Source: Mycoplasmatota bacterium (GTDB lineage Bacteria; Bacillota_I; Bacilli_A; Haloplasmatales; Haloplasmataceae). From it: a DNA stretch of 64,000 nt. A program made the translations under genes and the position numbers. Each line of letters begins with the position of its first letter. Within the stretch, counting starts at the first letter, position 1. Positions 1 through 9,193 of the stretch are shown piece after piece. A model generated the notes under the pieces. The model ran no database searches. It saw nothing but the letters and a program-made list of their open reading frames with translations, and was not told where the DNA came from. The stretch is taken from the NCBI GenBank assembly GCA_018394295.1, contig CP074573.1, forward strand, positions 1,116,001 to 1,180,000. The letters are read 5' to 3'.

Positions 1-155
1 AAGTTACCACAAAAGCAGTTCAATTACATGGTGGTTATGGTTATACACGAGAATATCCAGTAGAACGTATGATGAGAGATGCAAAAATAACAGAGATATA
101 TGAAGGTACATCTGAAGTTCAACGGATGGTCATCTCTGCTAATATGTTGAAATAA
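1..155 (+). CDS. acyl-CoA dehydrogenase, C-terminal end (partial)
   Basis: Only the last 50 or so codons are in the window; the reading frame begins at base 3 and ends with TAA at 153-155. The fragment carries the acyl-CoA dehydrogenase C-terminal signature: [20 protein letters not shown], then [13 protein letters not shown] just before the end. It lies 14 bases before etfB and etfA, the usual arrangement of short-chain (butyryl-CoA) dehydrogenase genes. It therefore probably reduces crotonyl-CoA to butyryl-CoA with Etf as electron partner, matching the crotonyl-CoA made by the lysine pathway further right. Substrate chain length cannot be judged from this fragment. Confidence 0.9.
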   Translation, partial: VTTKAVQLHGGYGYTREYPVERMMRDAKITEIYEGTSEVQRMVISANMLK

Positions 156-169
156 AGGGGGAATAAAGT

Positions 170-955
170 ATGCGTATAGTGGTATTAGTTAAACAAGTTC
201 CGGATACAACAGAAATGAATGTTGATAAAGAAACAGGGACGTTAATACGTTCTGGTGTACCGAGTATTATAAATCCTGATGATTTAGCAGGTGTTGAAGA
301 AGCACTTAAAATAAAAAATCATTATGGAGCTCATGTCACCGTTATGACAATGGGACCAAGTCAGTCTGAAGGGATGTTAAGAGAATTATTAGCTCGTGGG
401 GTTGATGAAGTCATTTTAGTAAGTGATCGTAAATTTGCTGGTGCTGATACTTGGGCAACATCAAATACTTTATCAAAAGCATTAAAAACAATTGATTATG
501 ATTTAATTATTGCTGGTAGACAAGCAATTGATGGTGATACAGCTCAGGTAGGACCACAAACAGCTGAAAGATTACAACTACCTCAAGTAACCTATGTTAG
601 TGAAATCTTAGAAGTAAGAGAAAATCATATTGTGGTCAAAAAAGCATTAGAAGATTGTTATCAAATACTAAAGGTTCAATTACCATGTCTAATTACGACA
701 TTAAGTGGAATGAATAAACCACGTTATATGACTTGTCAAGGGATATGGGATTGCTTCAATCAGGAAATTAAGACTTTAACATTTGATGATTTAAGTTTAT
801 CTATAGGAGAAGTTGGGTTAAAAGGATCACCAACTAAAGTGAAAAAAACTTTCACAAAAGATGTAACTAATGTGACTGAGAAACACAATTTATCTTCAGA
901 TGATGCCGCAAAGTTTATAACGAACATATTAAAAGAAAAACAAATTGTAGGTTAG
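170..955 (+). CDS. etfB: electron transfer flavoprotein, beta subunit
   Basis: This 261-residue protein has the usual EtfB length. It begins MRIVVLVKQVPDTTEM and contains the GRQAIDGDTAQVGPQTAE segment that characterises the EtfB adenine-nucleotide-binding domain. The start ATG has a strong AGGGGG ribosome binding site. With EtfA it forms a flavin heterodimer that passes electrons between acyl-CoA dehydrogenase and NADH or ferredoxin. It sits between the acyl-CoA dehydrogenase gene and etfA. Whether this Etf is of the bifurcating type cannot be decided from the sequence by eye. Confidence 0.95.
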   Translation: MRIVVLVKQVPDTTEMNVDKETGTLIRSGVPSIINPDDLAGVEEALKIKNHYGAHVTVMTMGPSQSEGMLRELLARGVDEVILVSDRKFAGADTWATSNTLSKALKTIDYDLIIAGRQAIDGDTAQVGPQTAERLQLPQVTYVSEILEVRENHIVVKKALEDCYQILKVQLPCLITTLSGMNKPRYMTCQGIWDCFNQEIKTLTFDDLSLSIGEVGLKGSPTKVKKTFTKDVTNVTEKHNLSSDDAAKFITNILKEKQIVG

Positions 956-967
956 GAGATAAAAGGT

Positions 968-1978
968 ATGAATTTTGATGAATATAAAGATATTTATGTA
1001 TTTGTTGAACAAAGAGATGGTAAAATATGGGATGTTAGCTATGAATTAATTGGAGAAGCAAGAAAGTTAGTCAATCAAATACATCATGTAGATTATAAAG
1101 TTGTTGCGATTTTAATGGGTAATGAAATAAAAGATAAAGCACAGGAATTAATCTATTATGGTGCTGATAAAGTGATTGTTACTGAATCATATGAATTAAT
1201 AGAGTACCACACAGAAAATTTTGCCCTTGTTTTAGAACATATTATCAAACAGTTTAAACCAGATGCATTATTAATTGGTGCAACTGTTATGGGAAGAGAC
1301 TTAGCACCACGTGTTGCTGCTCGTGTCAATACAGGATTAACAGCTGACGCTACAATTTTAGAGATTGATAAAGAACAAGAGAATTCTACATTATTATGGG
1401 TAACAAGACCTGCTTTTGGAGGAAACTTATTCGGTACGATTATTTGCCCTAATCATCGTCCGCAAATGGCAACGATTAGACCAAATGTATTCGATATTCC
1501 TAAAAGAGATAAATCAAGAACCGGTGAAATTATAGAATTTCCAGTAGAGGTTCCAAGTGATTCAAAAGTAAAAATAATGAAAGTTATTGAAAAAGTTGAA
1601 GAAGGTATTGACATTTCTAAGGCAGATATTATTATTTCTGATGGACGTGGCGTTGGTAATCGATTTGATATTCTAAAAGAAGTAGCTAATGAAATCGGTG
1701 GAGTTGTTGGTGCCTCACGGGCAGCTGTTGATGAAGGATATGCTACAAAAGACATGCAAGTCGGTCAAACAGGTAAAACAGTAAAACCACGCTTATACAT
1801 TGCTTGTGGTATATCAGGAGCAGTACAACATGTAGCGGGAATGGACAAATCTGACTTTATTATAGCGATTAATAAAGACCCTGAGGCAGCTATCTTTAAT
1901 TGTGCTAATGTCGGTATTGTAGGAGATGCTTTGGCTATCTTACCATTGTTAAAAGATGAAATAAAAAATTTAAGATAA
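968..1978 (+). CDS. etfA: electron transfer flavoprotein, alpha subunit
   Basis: This 336-residue protein is the partner of EtfB, 12 bases downstream with a GGAGATAAAAGG ribosome binding site. The C-terminal FAD-binding domain is clear: GGVVGASRAAVDEGY, then QVGQTGKTVKPRLYIACGIS, GAVQHVAGM and INKDPEAAIF. The N-terminal half is the Rossmann-like domain shared with EtfB. It should carry electrons for the acyl-CoA dehydrogenase encoded just upstream. A hairpin terminator follows directly, so the acyl-CoA dehydrogenase-etfB-etfA unit ends here. Confidence 0.95.
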   Translation: MNFDEYKDIYVFVEQRDGKIWDVSYELIGEARKLVNQIHHVDYKVVAILMGNEIKDKAQELIYYGADKVIVTESYELIEYHTENFALVLEHIIKQFKPDALLIGATVMGRDLAPRVAARVNTGLTADATILEIDKEQENSTLLWVTRPAFGGNLFGTIICPNHRPQMATIRPNVFDIPKRDKSRTGEIIEFPVEVPSDSKVKIMKVIEKVEEGIDISKADIIISDGRGVGNRFDILKEVANEIGGVVGASRAAVDEGYATKDMQVGQTGKTVKPRLYIACGISGAVQHVAGMDKSDFIIAINKDPEAAIFNCANVGIVGDALAILPLLKDEIKNLR

Positions 1979-1986
1979 AACTAATA

Positions 1987-2024
1987 AAAGGCATATCTAA
2001 ATTAACATTAGATAGCCTTTTTTT
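1987..2024 (+). terminator. intrinsic terminator after etfA
   Basis: An AAGGC-TATCTAA arm (with a small bulge) pairs with TTAGATAGCCTT and is followed by a run of seven T residues. It closes the acyl-CoA dehydrogenase-etfBA unit and lies before a convergent minus-strand operon. Confidence 0.8.
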
Positions 2025-2075
2025 ATTGATAATATTATTTAATTAATATAAGCATCTATAAATTTTACTAATACT

Positions 2076-2636
2076 TTAATCATTTGTCCATATTTTAGTT
2101 TGTTGAATAAATATATTATCTTCAAAACTTAATTGATAAATATCTGGCATCTTTAACTGTTTCCAAAATTCTAGACCTATCTTATTATTAAAATAATTCA
2201 TAATTAAAACCATGATATTTCCATGGGTTCCAATGACAATATTTTTTCCTTGATAGTTATTAAGTATTGTATTTAATGCAATAATCCCTCTTTTTTGAGC
2301 GATTAAATTAGATTCTCCTAATGGAAAACTAAAAGATGAATCGGTCCATACTTGTTTTAATGCCTCCATAAAGTCAATATCTTTTAGTTCACCTAATTTA
2401 CGTTCTCTAAATCCTTCAACAATTTCAATTTCTTTATTTATTGTTAATGCTAAATTCTCAATCGTTTGAATGGCACGTTTATAAGGACTAGAAATAATCT
2501 TATGAATATTATGATTAATTAGTAAATTAGTTACTTTAGAAACCATTTGATGACCAATATTCGAAAGTGGTCTTCCTAATTCATCTTCAGAATAAATTGA
2601 ATGTGCATGTCTAACTAAATAGATGTTTGTCTTCAA
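2076..2636 (-). CDS. histidine phosphatase superfamily protein
   Basis: This 186-residue protein has the branch-1 histidine phosphatase motif near the N-terminus (LVRHAHS, the RHG-type motif carrying the phospho-accepting His), SSPYKRAIQT for the second Arg, and the late catalytic His in GTHGN. Family members remove phosphate from sugar phosphates, nucleotides or small metabolites; the substrate here is unknown. It is the last gene of a three-gene minus-strand unit, three bases after a kinase-like gene. Kinase, methyltransferase and phosphatase together suggest handling of one phosphorylated small molecule, but this is inference. Confidence 0.85.
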   Translation of the reverse strand: MKTNIYLVRHAHSIYSEDELGRPLSNIGHQMVSKVTNLLINHNIHKIISSPYKRAIQTIENLALTINKEIEIVEGFRERKLGELKDIDFMEALKQVWTDSSFSFPLGESNLIAQKRGIIALNTILNNYQGKNIVIGTHGNIMVLIMNYFNNKIGLEFWKQLKMPDIYQLSFEDNIFIQQTKIWTND

Positions 2637-2639
2637 ATT

Positions 2640-3500
2640 TTACCTCACAATAATTTTCAATAACTGTCTTAATATATCTAATCTTTTATTTATTTTTTTC
2701 TTATGATCAATCATAAGTACTCCAAGAATTCGTATTAAAGCAACATGTAATAATATAATCAAAAATATATCTTCTAAATCAGAATATTCTTTATAATAAT
2801 GAAAATAATTTAATAAATCAATTTTTTGGATGTTATGGTTATCCCATAAGTAGTTCCAATAGATAAAATGACCCAAAGAATATAATTCATGATTGTAATC
2901 AGGTGTAAAATCAATGATGGATATTACTTCATCTTGATTAAAAATAAAATTATCTGGTCCTAAGTCAGAATGTATTAATTGTTTTGGAAGGTTTTTTAAT
3001 ACGTATTTGTATTGTGATAAAATATCTATTCCTTTATGGATGTCCTTATCATTTGTTATTGGTGTTAATTCATTAATTAAGTAATCAATTGAACGCATCT
3101 TATCCCAATGATTTTCAAGTGGTAATTCATCTTCTACAAAAGGAACAGTTTTAAGTATTTGATGATATTTTTTCATGTATAAAAGTGCATTCTTTTCCTG
3201 AATAGGATTAAATTGATGATAGGTATAACCAGGAATGTAGGTATACAAAACAAAATCATTAACTGTTAGTAGATTTTTATTTGATCTAATAACCTTGCAC
3301 TGATTGATTCCTTGTTTATTTAGTATGGGTTCAACTTTCTCATAGATATTAATAATACTCTTTCGATTATTCAATTTTCCAATATATTGATTTTTAAAAG
3401 TTTTTATTAAGTAGGTACTCCCACTTCCTGATTCAACTTTTTCAATTCTAAGTGGATGAAGTGTATAATCCTTTTTTATAATTGTCTCTATTTTATTCAT
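2640..3500 (-). CDS. APH/choline-kinase-like phosphotransferase
   Basis: This 286-residue protein has the catalytic loop of the aminoglycoside phosphotransferase/choline kinase fold: LIHSDLGPDNFIF (HxDxxxxN type), followed by the metal-binding SIIDFTPDYNHELYSLGHF. The N-terminal lobe contains YLIKTF, consistent with an ATP-binding lysine. Such enzymes phosphorylate hydroxyl groups of small molecules (choline, homoserine, sugars, aminoglycosides); the substrate is not evident. Its ATG overlaps the stop of the upstream methyltransferase by one base, indicating translational coupling. Confidence 0.8.
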   Translation of the reverse strand: MNKIETIIKKDYTLHPLRIEKVESGSGSTYLIKTFKNQYIGKLNNRKSIINIYEKVEPILNKQGINQCKVIRSNKNLLTVNDFVLYTYIPGYTYHQFNPIQEKNALLYMKKYHQILKTVPFVEDELPLENHWDKMRSIDYLINELTPITNDKDIHKGIDILSQYKYVLKNLPKQLIHSDLGPDNFIFNQDEVISIIDFTPDYNHELYSLGHFIYWNYLWDNHNIQKIDLLNYFHYYKEYSDLEDIFLIILLHVALIRILGVLMIDHKKKINKRLDILRQLLKIIVR

Positions 3501-4162
3501 TAATTTATTTTCTTCAAATAATATAAACGTTCTGTCATAACACCATGATTAACTTTGACAACTTTTTCAATCACAAAAAGATTATCAAGTAAGGTTTTTA
3601 ATAATTCATCACTAATATTCCATAAATATAGTCCCTCTGAATCTACATAAAAATCTGACGTAATTTCTTTTAACTGATTTTCTTCACATTCTACTTTCGT
3701 TAGATAAGGGTTCAATTTTAATAGAACATAGCCATTATCATCAATGATTCGATGTATTTCATGAATTAAACTTGTACCATCTTTAATTGTCATATTGTCT
3801 AGTATATTAAACAAAATAGCGCCAGAACAAGACTTATTGTCTTCTTCTTTTAAGACTTCTATTCCACCTGTTTTTGAAGTGACACGATTTTGCAGTTGAT
3901 AGGTACTTGCTACTTTTTCTACTACTTTTATCGCATTTTGACTAATATCCATAGCACAAACATCATTAGTTCCAAGCATCAAACATCTTAACAACATTTT
4001 TCCATGTCCACACCCATAATCAATAATTGATGAACAATTCTTCCCCATAAATTGTAAAGCTTCCTCAATCACCTTAATCTTAATTGGATCATTAGGATTA
4101 AAAGTCATTTTTTCATGAAATATCTGATTCCAAAATTGTATAGTTTCATTGTACTCTTCCAT
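3500..4162 (-). CDS. class I SAM-dependent methyltransferase
   Basis: This 220-residue protein has methyltransferase motif I as IIDYGCGHGKML at about residues 41-52, an acidic motif II residue in VCAMDISQNA, and a later LKLNPYL strand. It has a strong AGGAGGAG ribosome binding site and is the first gene of the three-gene minus-strand unit with the kinase-like and phosphatase genes. The methyl acceptor is unknown. The small size and lack of extra domains suggest a small-molecule substrate rather than DNA or rRNA, but that is inference. Confidence 0.8.
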   Translation of the reverse strand: MEEYNETIQFWNQIFHEKMTFNPNDPIKIKVIEEALQFMGKNCSSIIDYGCGHGKMLLRCLMLGTNDVCAMDISQNAIKVVEKVASTYQLQNRVTSKTGGIEVLKEEDNKSCSGAILFNILDNMTIKDGTSLIHEIHRIIDDNGYVLLKLNPYLTKVECEENQLKEITSDFYVDSEGLYLWNISDELLKTLLDNLFVIEKVVKVNHGVMTERLYYLKKIN

Positions 4163-4389
4163 AATTCTCCTCCTAAATTTTTAATATCTTAATTATACCG
4201 TATTTATCTGGTAAATGGAATAATTGTTTTATCATATTCTTGAGATGAAAATTGGTTTATATTTATAGTAGTTAATATAATCTAATTTATGGAAAGTCTT
4301 GACAAATCTTAAGGTTAGGAATAGTATGATTGTGTAATTATGTCATTAAATAAAAAAATATTTTTAATAAATTAAGTAGAATTAGGGTG

Positions 4390-5187
4390 ATGAATAGAAT
4401 GAATCCAGTAATAATAATGAGTATCGTTATACTAGTTATAGCTATTTCAATGTCAATGGTAGGAAAAGGTGGAGGAAACTTCTATGTATTGGCAATGGTA
4501 TTAGCTGGTACTTCAATGCATAAAGCAGCTACTACTTCACAATTGATTATGATGGCAACTTCAGTGACGGCAATGATTGTTTTTAATAAACATAAAAAAG
4601 TTGATTGGAAACTAGCGTTAATTATTGATCCTCCTACTGACATCATGGCTTTTGTTGGAGGATATTTTGCTGGATATATTGAGGGAACAACTTTAAAACT
4701 AATGTTTGCTATACTGTTAGTGGTAATATCAATTTTTATGTTTATTTCAGTAAAAGAAAAACCTATACAACATAGTGATAAATTTGGTTATTGGAATAGG
4801 ACTTTTGGAAAATACGAGTATACTGTAAATCTATGGCTTACAATACCCATTACAGCTATCGTAGGTTTTTTTGCTGGTGCTATTGGAATTTCAGGTGGTG
4901 CTTTTAAAATTCCACTGATGGTTATGTTGTGTGGTATCCCTATGGGAATAGCAGTTGGAACTTCATCAGCGATGGTTGCAGTGACAGCTTTGATGGGATT
5001 TATGGGACATAGTATTAATGGTGATTTTAATCCTCAATTTGCTATACCACTAACTATTGTTGCTGTAATTGGTGGATTAATAGGAAGTAAATATGCTATT
5101 AAAAGTAAACCTAAAAATTTAAAGAAAATCTTTGCTATCACAAACCTTTTTGCAGCAATAACAATGATAATTACTATTATTACTTAA
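4390..5187 (+). CDS. TauE/SafE (TSUP) family membrane transporter
   Basis: This protein of about 265 residues has roughly eight hydrophobic segments and the duplicated glycine-rich pattern of TSUP transporters: VGKGGGNFYVLAMVLAG in the first half and FAGAIGISGGAFKIPLMVM in the second. Family members export sulfite, sulfoacetate or related organic anions. A GTG at 4387, ATG at 4390 and ATG at 4399 are all in frame and no strong ribosome binding site picks between them; 4390 is chosen. It stands alone, ending at a bidirectional terminator. The substrate is unknown. Confidence 0.85.
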   Translation: MNRMNPVIIMSIVILVIAISMSMVGKGGGNFYVLAMVLAGTSMHKAATTSQLIMMATSVTAMIVFNKHKKVDWKLALIIDPPTDIMAFVGGYFAGYIEGTTLKLMFAILLVVISIFMFISVKEKPIQHSDKFGYWNRTFGKYEYTVNLWLTIPITAIVGFFAGAIGISGGAFKIPLMVMLCGIPMGIAVGTSSAMVAVTALMGFMGHSINGDFNPQFAIPLTIVAVIGGLIGSKYAIKSKPKNLKKIFAITNLFAAITMIITIIT

Positions 5188-5214
5188 ACTTTCTATAAAG
5201 TAATTGAGTTCATT

Positions 5215-5248
5215 AAAAAAAATCAATTAAAATAATAATTGATTTTCG
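5215..5248. terminator. bidirectional terminator between convergent genes
   Basis: AAAATCAATTA pairs with TAATTGATTTT across a six-base loop, with A residues on the left and T residues on the right. It can end both the TSUP gene (plus) and the YhiN-like gene (minus). Confidence 0.7.
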
Positions 5249-5255
5249 ATTGAAA

Positions 5256-6494
5256 CTATTTAATTGACATACCAGCACTATGACCAGTGGTTAAGGCGAT
5301 AGTCATATTGTATCCACCTGTATAACCGTGTAAATCTAATACTTCACCTATAAAATAAAGACCAGGGATGAGCTTAGACTCCATTGTTTTTGGATTAATT
5401 TCTTTTAAGGAAATACCACCACCTGTCACAAATGCTGCTTGGAGTGGTTTTACTTCATGTACTTTAATGGTAAATTTCTTAATAAAATTAGTGATTTGGT
5501 TAATAAGTTTGTTTGATATATCTGCCATCTTCAACTGTTCACTTATCCCTTGTGTTTTAAATAAATAATCTAATAGTCGGTTTGGAAGTAAATCTTTTAT
5601 GATCGTCTTTAAGTTTTTTTGTGGTTCATTATTTCTTTTTTTCTTTATCAATTGAATTAGATCTTCTAATGAAAATTCAGGTAAGAAATCTATTTGTATA
5701 GATGCTTTTCGATGGTCTTTTAAGTAATGATATACAAATTGACTGAGTTTTAATGCTGCAGGTCCACTTAATCCGAAATGCGTGATGATTAAATCACTTG
5801 TATGCGACTTAATCACTCTTTGCTCTTCGTCTACTAAAGATAAGGTCACATCAGAAAATGATAATCCTTGTAATTCTTTTGAGTGAATGAGGGGATCATG
5901 TGAAATAAGGGGACTTTCAGTAGGGAATAAATCGATTAGCGTATGATTTAATTTTTTTGCGATATCATAACCAAATCCTGTAGAGCCTGTATGAGGATAG
6001 CTTTTTCCTCCAGTCGCGATGACTACATTAGGTGCGATGTATTCATCTTTTGTCGTCTGTACTCGTTTATAATCAGGTAAAAATTCAATATTTGTAACTT
6101 CTGTATCGCATTTTACAATGACATGGTATAAATCAAGTTGTTTTTTTAATGCTAAAATAAAATCAAGTGATTGATTGCTTTGTGGAAAGACCTTATCATC
6201 TTTTTCTATTTTTAAAGGAACACCTAATTGTTCAAAATAATGATAGATATCCTGTGAATCAAATTGATTTAATGCACTATATAAAAATCTGCCATTTTTG
6301 ACTGGTAAACTATTTATAAATTGTTTAACGTCTTTTAAATTGGTTATATTACATCTTCCACCACCCGTTAATCTCATTTTTTTACCAATCTCAGTATTTC
6401 TTTCTAATAATAATACTTTTTTACCATTTTGGCTTGCTCTAATAGCACACATCATTCCACTAGGACCAGCACCAATAATAATAACGTCGAACAT
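5256..6494 (-). CDS. YhiN/HI0933-family FAD-dependent oxidoreductase
   Basis: This 412-residue flavoprotein begins FDVIIIGAGPSGMMCAI, the dinucleotide-binding Rossmann motif, followed by the family signature MRLTGGGRCNITN and later IATGGKSYPHTGSTGFGY. The C-terminal FIGEVLDLHGYTGGYNMTIA segment completes the FAD site. Members of this conserved family (YhiN, HI0933, BaiN-like) are mostly of unknown physiological role; some reduce bile acid intermediates. The start ATG has a GAGGTG ribosome binding site. It is a single-gene unit. Confidence 0.9.
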   Translation of the reverse strand: MFDVIIIGAGPSGMMCAIRASQNGKKVLLLERNTEIGKKMRLTGGGRCNITNLKDVKQFINSLPVKNGRFLYSALNQFDSQDIYHYFEQLGVPLKIEKDDKVFPQSNQSLDFILALKKQLDLYHVIVKCDTEVTNIEFLPDYKRVQTTKDEYIAPNVVIATGGKSYPHTGSTGFGYDIAKKLNHTLIDLFPTESPLISHDPLIHSKELQGLSFSDVTLSLVDEEQRVIKSHTSDLIITHFGLSGPAALKLSQFVYHYLKDHRKASIQIDFLPEFSLEDLIQLIKKKRNNEPQKNLKTIIKDLLPNRLLDYLFKTQGISEQLKMADISNKLINQITNFIKKFTIKVHEVKPLQAAFVTGGGISLKEINPKTMESKLIPGLYFIGEVLDLHGYTGGYNMTIALTTGHSAGMSIK

Positions 6495-6674
6495 TTTAAC
6501 ACCTCATTAATTACATATAAACATTTCTTTTCAACCCTTATTTTATCAGAAATATAACTTAAAAGAAATTAATATATCATAAGTATCAAAAATAGTATCA
6601 CTAATCAATATAATAATTATAATATATCTAATAAAAATAAAAAGTGAAAACTGATAATAATAGATAATTGGTTA

Positions 6675-6719
6675 AAAATAAGATTGAGTATTTAACTTAA
6701 TCTTATTTTGTTTTATAAT
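6675..6719 (+). promoter_or_regulatory. hairpin and -10 box before the DUF896 gene
   Basis: AAAATAAGATTGAGT (6675-6689) pairs with ACTTAATCTTATTTT (6695-6709), a 15-bp hairpin with one G-T pair, followed by T-rich sequence and a TATAAT box at 6714-6719. It looks like a terminator but no plus-strand gene precedes it, so it may protect the DUF896 promoter from stray upstream transcription. Its role is uncertain. Confidence 0.4.
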
Positions 6720-6737
6720 AGTATAGAGGTGAATTTC

Positions 6738-6941
6738 ATGTTGTCAAAAGAAAAAATGATACGATTAAAGGAACTAGCGAATAAAGCCAAAAAAGAAGGC
6801 TTAACTGATAATGAAAAGGTTGAACAAAAAAAATTGCGTGATGAGTATTTAACCGTATTTCGTAAACATTTTCGTAAACGTTTAGATAATGTTGTATTTG
6901 TTGATGAAAAGGGAAATGAAATTAAAAAACCAATTCAATAA
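6738..6941 (+). CDS. DUF896 family protein (YnzC-like)
   Basis: This small cytoplasmic protein of 67 residues starts MLSKEKMIRLKELANKAK at the ATG preceded by an AGAGGTG ribosome binding site; an in-frame codon 30 bases upstream lacks such a site. The helical-hairpin sequence with LTDNEKVEQKKLRDEYL, then FRKHFRKRLDNV, is typical of DUF896, a short Bacillota family linked to SOS or stress regulons in Bacillus but without a firm function. Its 3' end overlaps the convergent methyltransferase gene by seven bases. Confidence 0.85.
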   Translation: MLSKEKMIRLKELANKAKKEGLTDNEKVEQKKLRDEYLTVFRKHFRKRLDNVVFVDEKGNEIKKPIQ

Positions 6942-7657
6942 GAAGCAGTTAATACTAAAGTATATGATTTCTCTTTTTCATATTCTGTAAAAGAAAAATC
7001 TCCATATAGATTAATATTGTAATAACCTTCTTCTATAAGTATGTTTTTTAATTCAAAAGATTGTATTGGGAGTAAAGAAATTGTGTTACTTATGGATTGA
7101 TTTTCTACCGTAAGTTCTGTGTTAAATGCTATTTTATGATTGTTTTCATTTAATAGATAATTACGAGTAAAACTTAATTGTTTTTCTTTATTATGAATGG
7201 TTGGTAGATGATCAATTTCCTGACTAATAATTCTGTCGTAGTTAATTATTTGAATAATAATGGTACCATTTGATTTTAATCGTCTTTTGATGTGGTTTAA
7301 AAAAAAGGCGATTTCTTTATTTGATTGAAGATGAACTAAAGAATTTCCGATACAATAAATGGTATCAAAAGTTTCTTCCATATTAAAGGAAAGCATATTT
7401 TTCACACTAAATTCAATCGTTAGATTTTGTTTTTTAGATTTAAACTTTGCTTTTTCTATCATTTTTTGATCTAAATCAATCCCTGTTACATGATAACCAT
7501 ATTGCGCTAATTTGATCGCATAACTTCCGGTACCACAGGCAATATCCAATATTTTTTTAGGAGGTTCTCCTGTAACTTTTTTTATAAAGTTCACTTGATT
7601 TTCTTTTGGGATAAAAATATCATCATAATATTCAGCGATTTTGTCATAAAAATCCAT
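6935..7657 (-). CDS. class I SAM-dependent methyltransferase
   Basis: This protein of about 240 residues has motif I ILDIACGTGSYAIKLA near residue 38 and motif II VTGIDLDQKMIEKAK, followed by DTIYCIGNSLVHL (motif IV). The likely start is the ATG at 7657 with an AAAGGA ribosome binding site; an upstream in-frame GTG at 7666 sits too close to that site. The substrate is unknown, and the domain pattern resembles small-molecule methyltransferases of the UbiE/YcgJ type. It is a single-gene unit convergent with the DUF896 gene. Confidence 0.8.
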   Translation of the reverse strand: MDFYDKIAEYYDDIFIPKENQVNFIKKVTGEPPKKILDIACGTGSYAIKLAQYGYHVTGIDLDQKMIEKAKFKSKKQNLTIEFSVKNMLSFNMEETFDTIYCIGNSLVHLQSNKEIAFFLNHIKRRLKSNGTIIIQIINYDRIISQEIDHLPTIHNKEKQLSFTRNYLLNENNHKIAFNTELTVENQSISNTISLLPIQSFELKNILIEEGYYNINLYGDFSFTEYEKEKSYTLVLTASY

Positions 7658-7858
7658 TGTTAACACATCCTTTAAAATTATTATAACAGGTTTGTCTTAA
7701 AATATTAATAATCTGATGTTTAATCATATAAACTAATGAAAATTATTCATTAATATATTTTTTAAAACCTTGCTTATGATATAATAGTGTGGAATGTAAT
7801 TTTTGGAAAATAAAATGATTGTTAAAAATTAATTTGAATAGATAAATAGGTGAGATAA

Positions 7859-8287
7859 ATGAAAAATTTTAAGAAAACTTTATTAATTATATTTGGCACA
7901 ATATTTGTATTTTTGGGAATTATCGGATTGATGTTACCCATTGTACCCACAACCCCATTTTTAATACTAGCTGGAATTTTATATATCAATAGTTCAAAAA
8001 AGTTATATGCACGACTCATTAAAATTAGATATTTTGGTCCAGAGATAGAAAGTTATGTTGAAAGAAGGGAAGTTACAAGAAATTTTAAAGTTTGTAGTTT
8101 ATTATTTATAATTGTTCCAACGATTATTACCCAATTTTTTATTGGTAAAAATTGGATTCTACGAATTTTCCCCATCCTCTTTGTTGTTATAGTAGTATGG
8201 CATATTTTGAGTCTAAAAACAGTGAATAAAGATAAGATATTTAGTAATTCAAATCAAACGGTTAAAGAAGAGGAGCGATCAAATTGA
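7859..8287 (+). CDS. DUF454 (YbaN-like) membrane protein
   Basis: This 142-residue protein carries the DUF454 signature GIIGLMLPIVPTTPFLILA inside its first hydrophobic segment, then YFGPEIESYVERREV, and two further membrane segments near residues 80-115. It is predicted to sit in the cytoplasmic membrane; the family function is unknown. The last four bases overlap the TTG start of the flavodoxin/ferredoxin gene, so the two are translationally coupled. Confidence 0.85.
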   Translation: MKNFKKTLLIIFGTIFVFLGIIGLMLPIVPTTPFLILAGILYINSSKKLYARLIKIRYFGPEIESYVERREVTRNFKVCSLLFIIVPTIITQFFIGKNWILRIFPILFVVIVVWHILSLKTVNKDKIFSNSNQTVKEEERSN

Positions 8288-9057
8288 AAATAGCACTTAT
8301 ATACTTTAGTGGTACAGGAAATACAGAGTATGTTGCAAGGTATATTAAACAAAATTTAGAAGATGTTCATTTATTTAACATTGAAAAAATAAAAGATCAT
8401 GATTTCAAGTCCTATGATACATTAATCTTTGGTTATCCTGTCTATGCTTGCTATCCTCCTAAAAATGTGAAAGAAGTATTAAAATCATTTCCAGAAGGAA
8501 ATCAAAGTGTATATATTTATTCTACAAAGGGATTTTATAATGGAATATCTTTAAATATAGTTTCAAAAATATTGAAGAAAAAAGGCTATTTGGTTAAGGG
8601 TATATTATCAATCAAAATGCCTGGTAGTGATGGACTGGCTATGATGAAAAAAGATTCAAAAACATTAAAGAAAATGATTACTAAAGATTTTGAACACCTA
8701 TCAAAAATCGATAAATGGATCAAAATAATAAAAAATAATAAAAAGCAGTATAGTTTAATAAATCCACTTAATTATTTGATTTCTTATTCTGTAAAAGGAG
8801 TATATAACCTAGTTGAAAAGAAAATGAAGGATAAATTTTATGCGGATTCAACTTGTACCCATTGTCATTTATGCGAAAAGAATTGCCCAATGAATAATAT
8901 TAGTGTTACTGATACAAAGGTAGTTTTTAATAAGAATTGTATATTATGTTTACGATGTTTACATCAATGTCCGAATGAATCGATTCAAATTGGAAAAATA
9001 ACTAAAGGAAAATATCGATATAAAGGACCAACGGGTGATTTTAAAGCGAATCATTAA
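8284..9057 (+). CDS. EFR1-family flavodoxin/ferredoxin fusion protein
   Basis: This 257-residue protein fuses an N-terminal flavodoxin-like domain (IALIYFSGTGNTEYVARYI, the FMN phosphate loop) to a C-terminal bacterial ferredoxin domain with two CxxCxxCxxxCP clusters: CTHCHLCEKNCP and CILCLRCLHQCP. It starts at TTG 8284, preceded by AGAGGAG, and overlaps the DUF454 gene by four bases. It is a soluble electron-transfer protein of the EFR1 type; partners are unknown. In a ferredoxin-based anaerobe it may shuttle electrons between FMN and ferredoxin pools. A terminator follows. Confidence 0.85.
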   Translation: MKIALIYFSGTGNTEYVARYIKQNLEDVHLFNIEKIKDHDFKSYDTLIFGYPVYACYPPKNVKEVLKSFPEGNQSVYIYSTKGFYNGISLNIVSKILKKKGYLVKGILSIKMPGSDGLAMMKKDSKTLKKMITKDFEHLSKIDKWIKIIKNNKKQYSLINPLNYLISYSVKGVYNLVEKKMKDKFYADSTCTHCHLCEKNCPMNNISVTDTKVVFNKNCILCLRCLHQCPNESIQIGKITKGKYRYKGPTGDFKANH

Positions 9058-9071
9058 TATAATCTATCAAG

Positions 9072-9103
9072 GAGAGAAGATTAATAAACTTCTCTTTTTT
9101 TTG
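9072..9103 (+). terminator. intrinsic terminator after flavodoxin/ferredoxin gene
   Basis: AGAGAAG pairs with CTTCTCT around an A/T-rich loop and is followed by a run of eight T residues. Confidence 0.75.
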
Positions 9104-9193
9104 TTTATATCTAGATAGTTACTAGTCCGTTAGGTATATTTATGAGTTAAATTAACTATATTTAAGTGAGAGATAAATGAAGGGAAGAATAAT

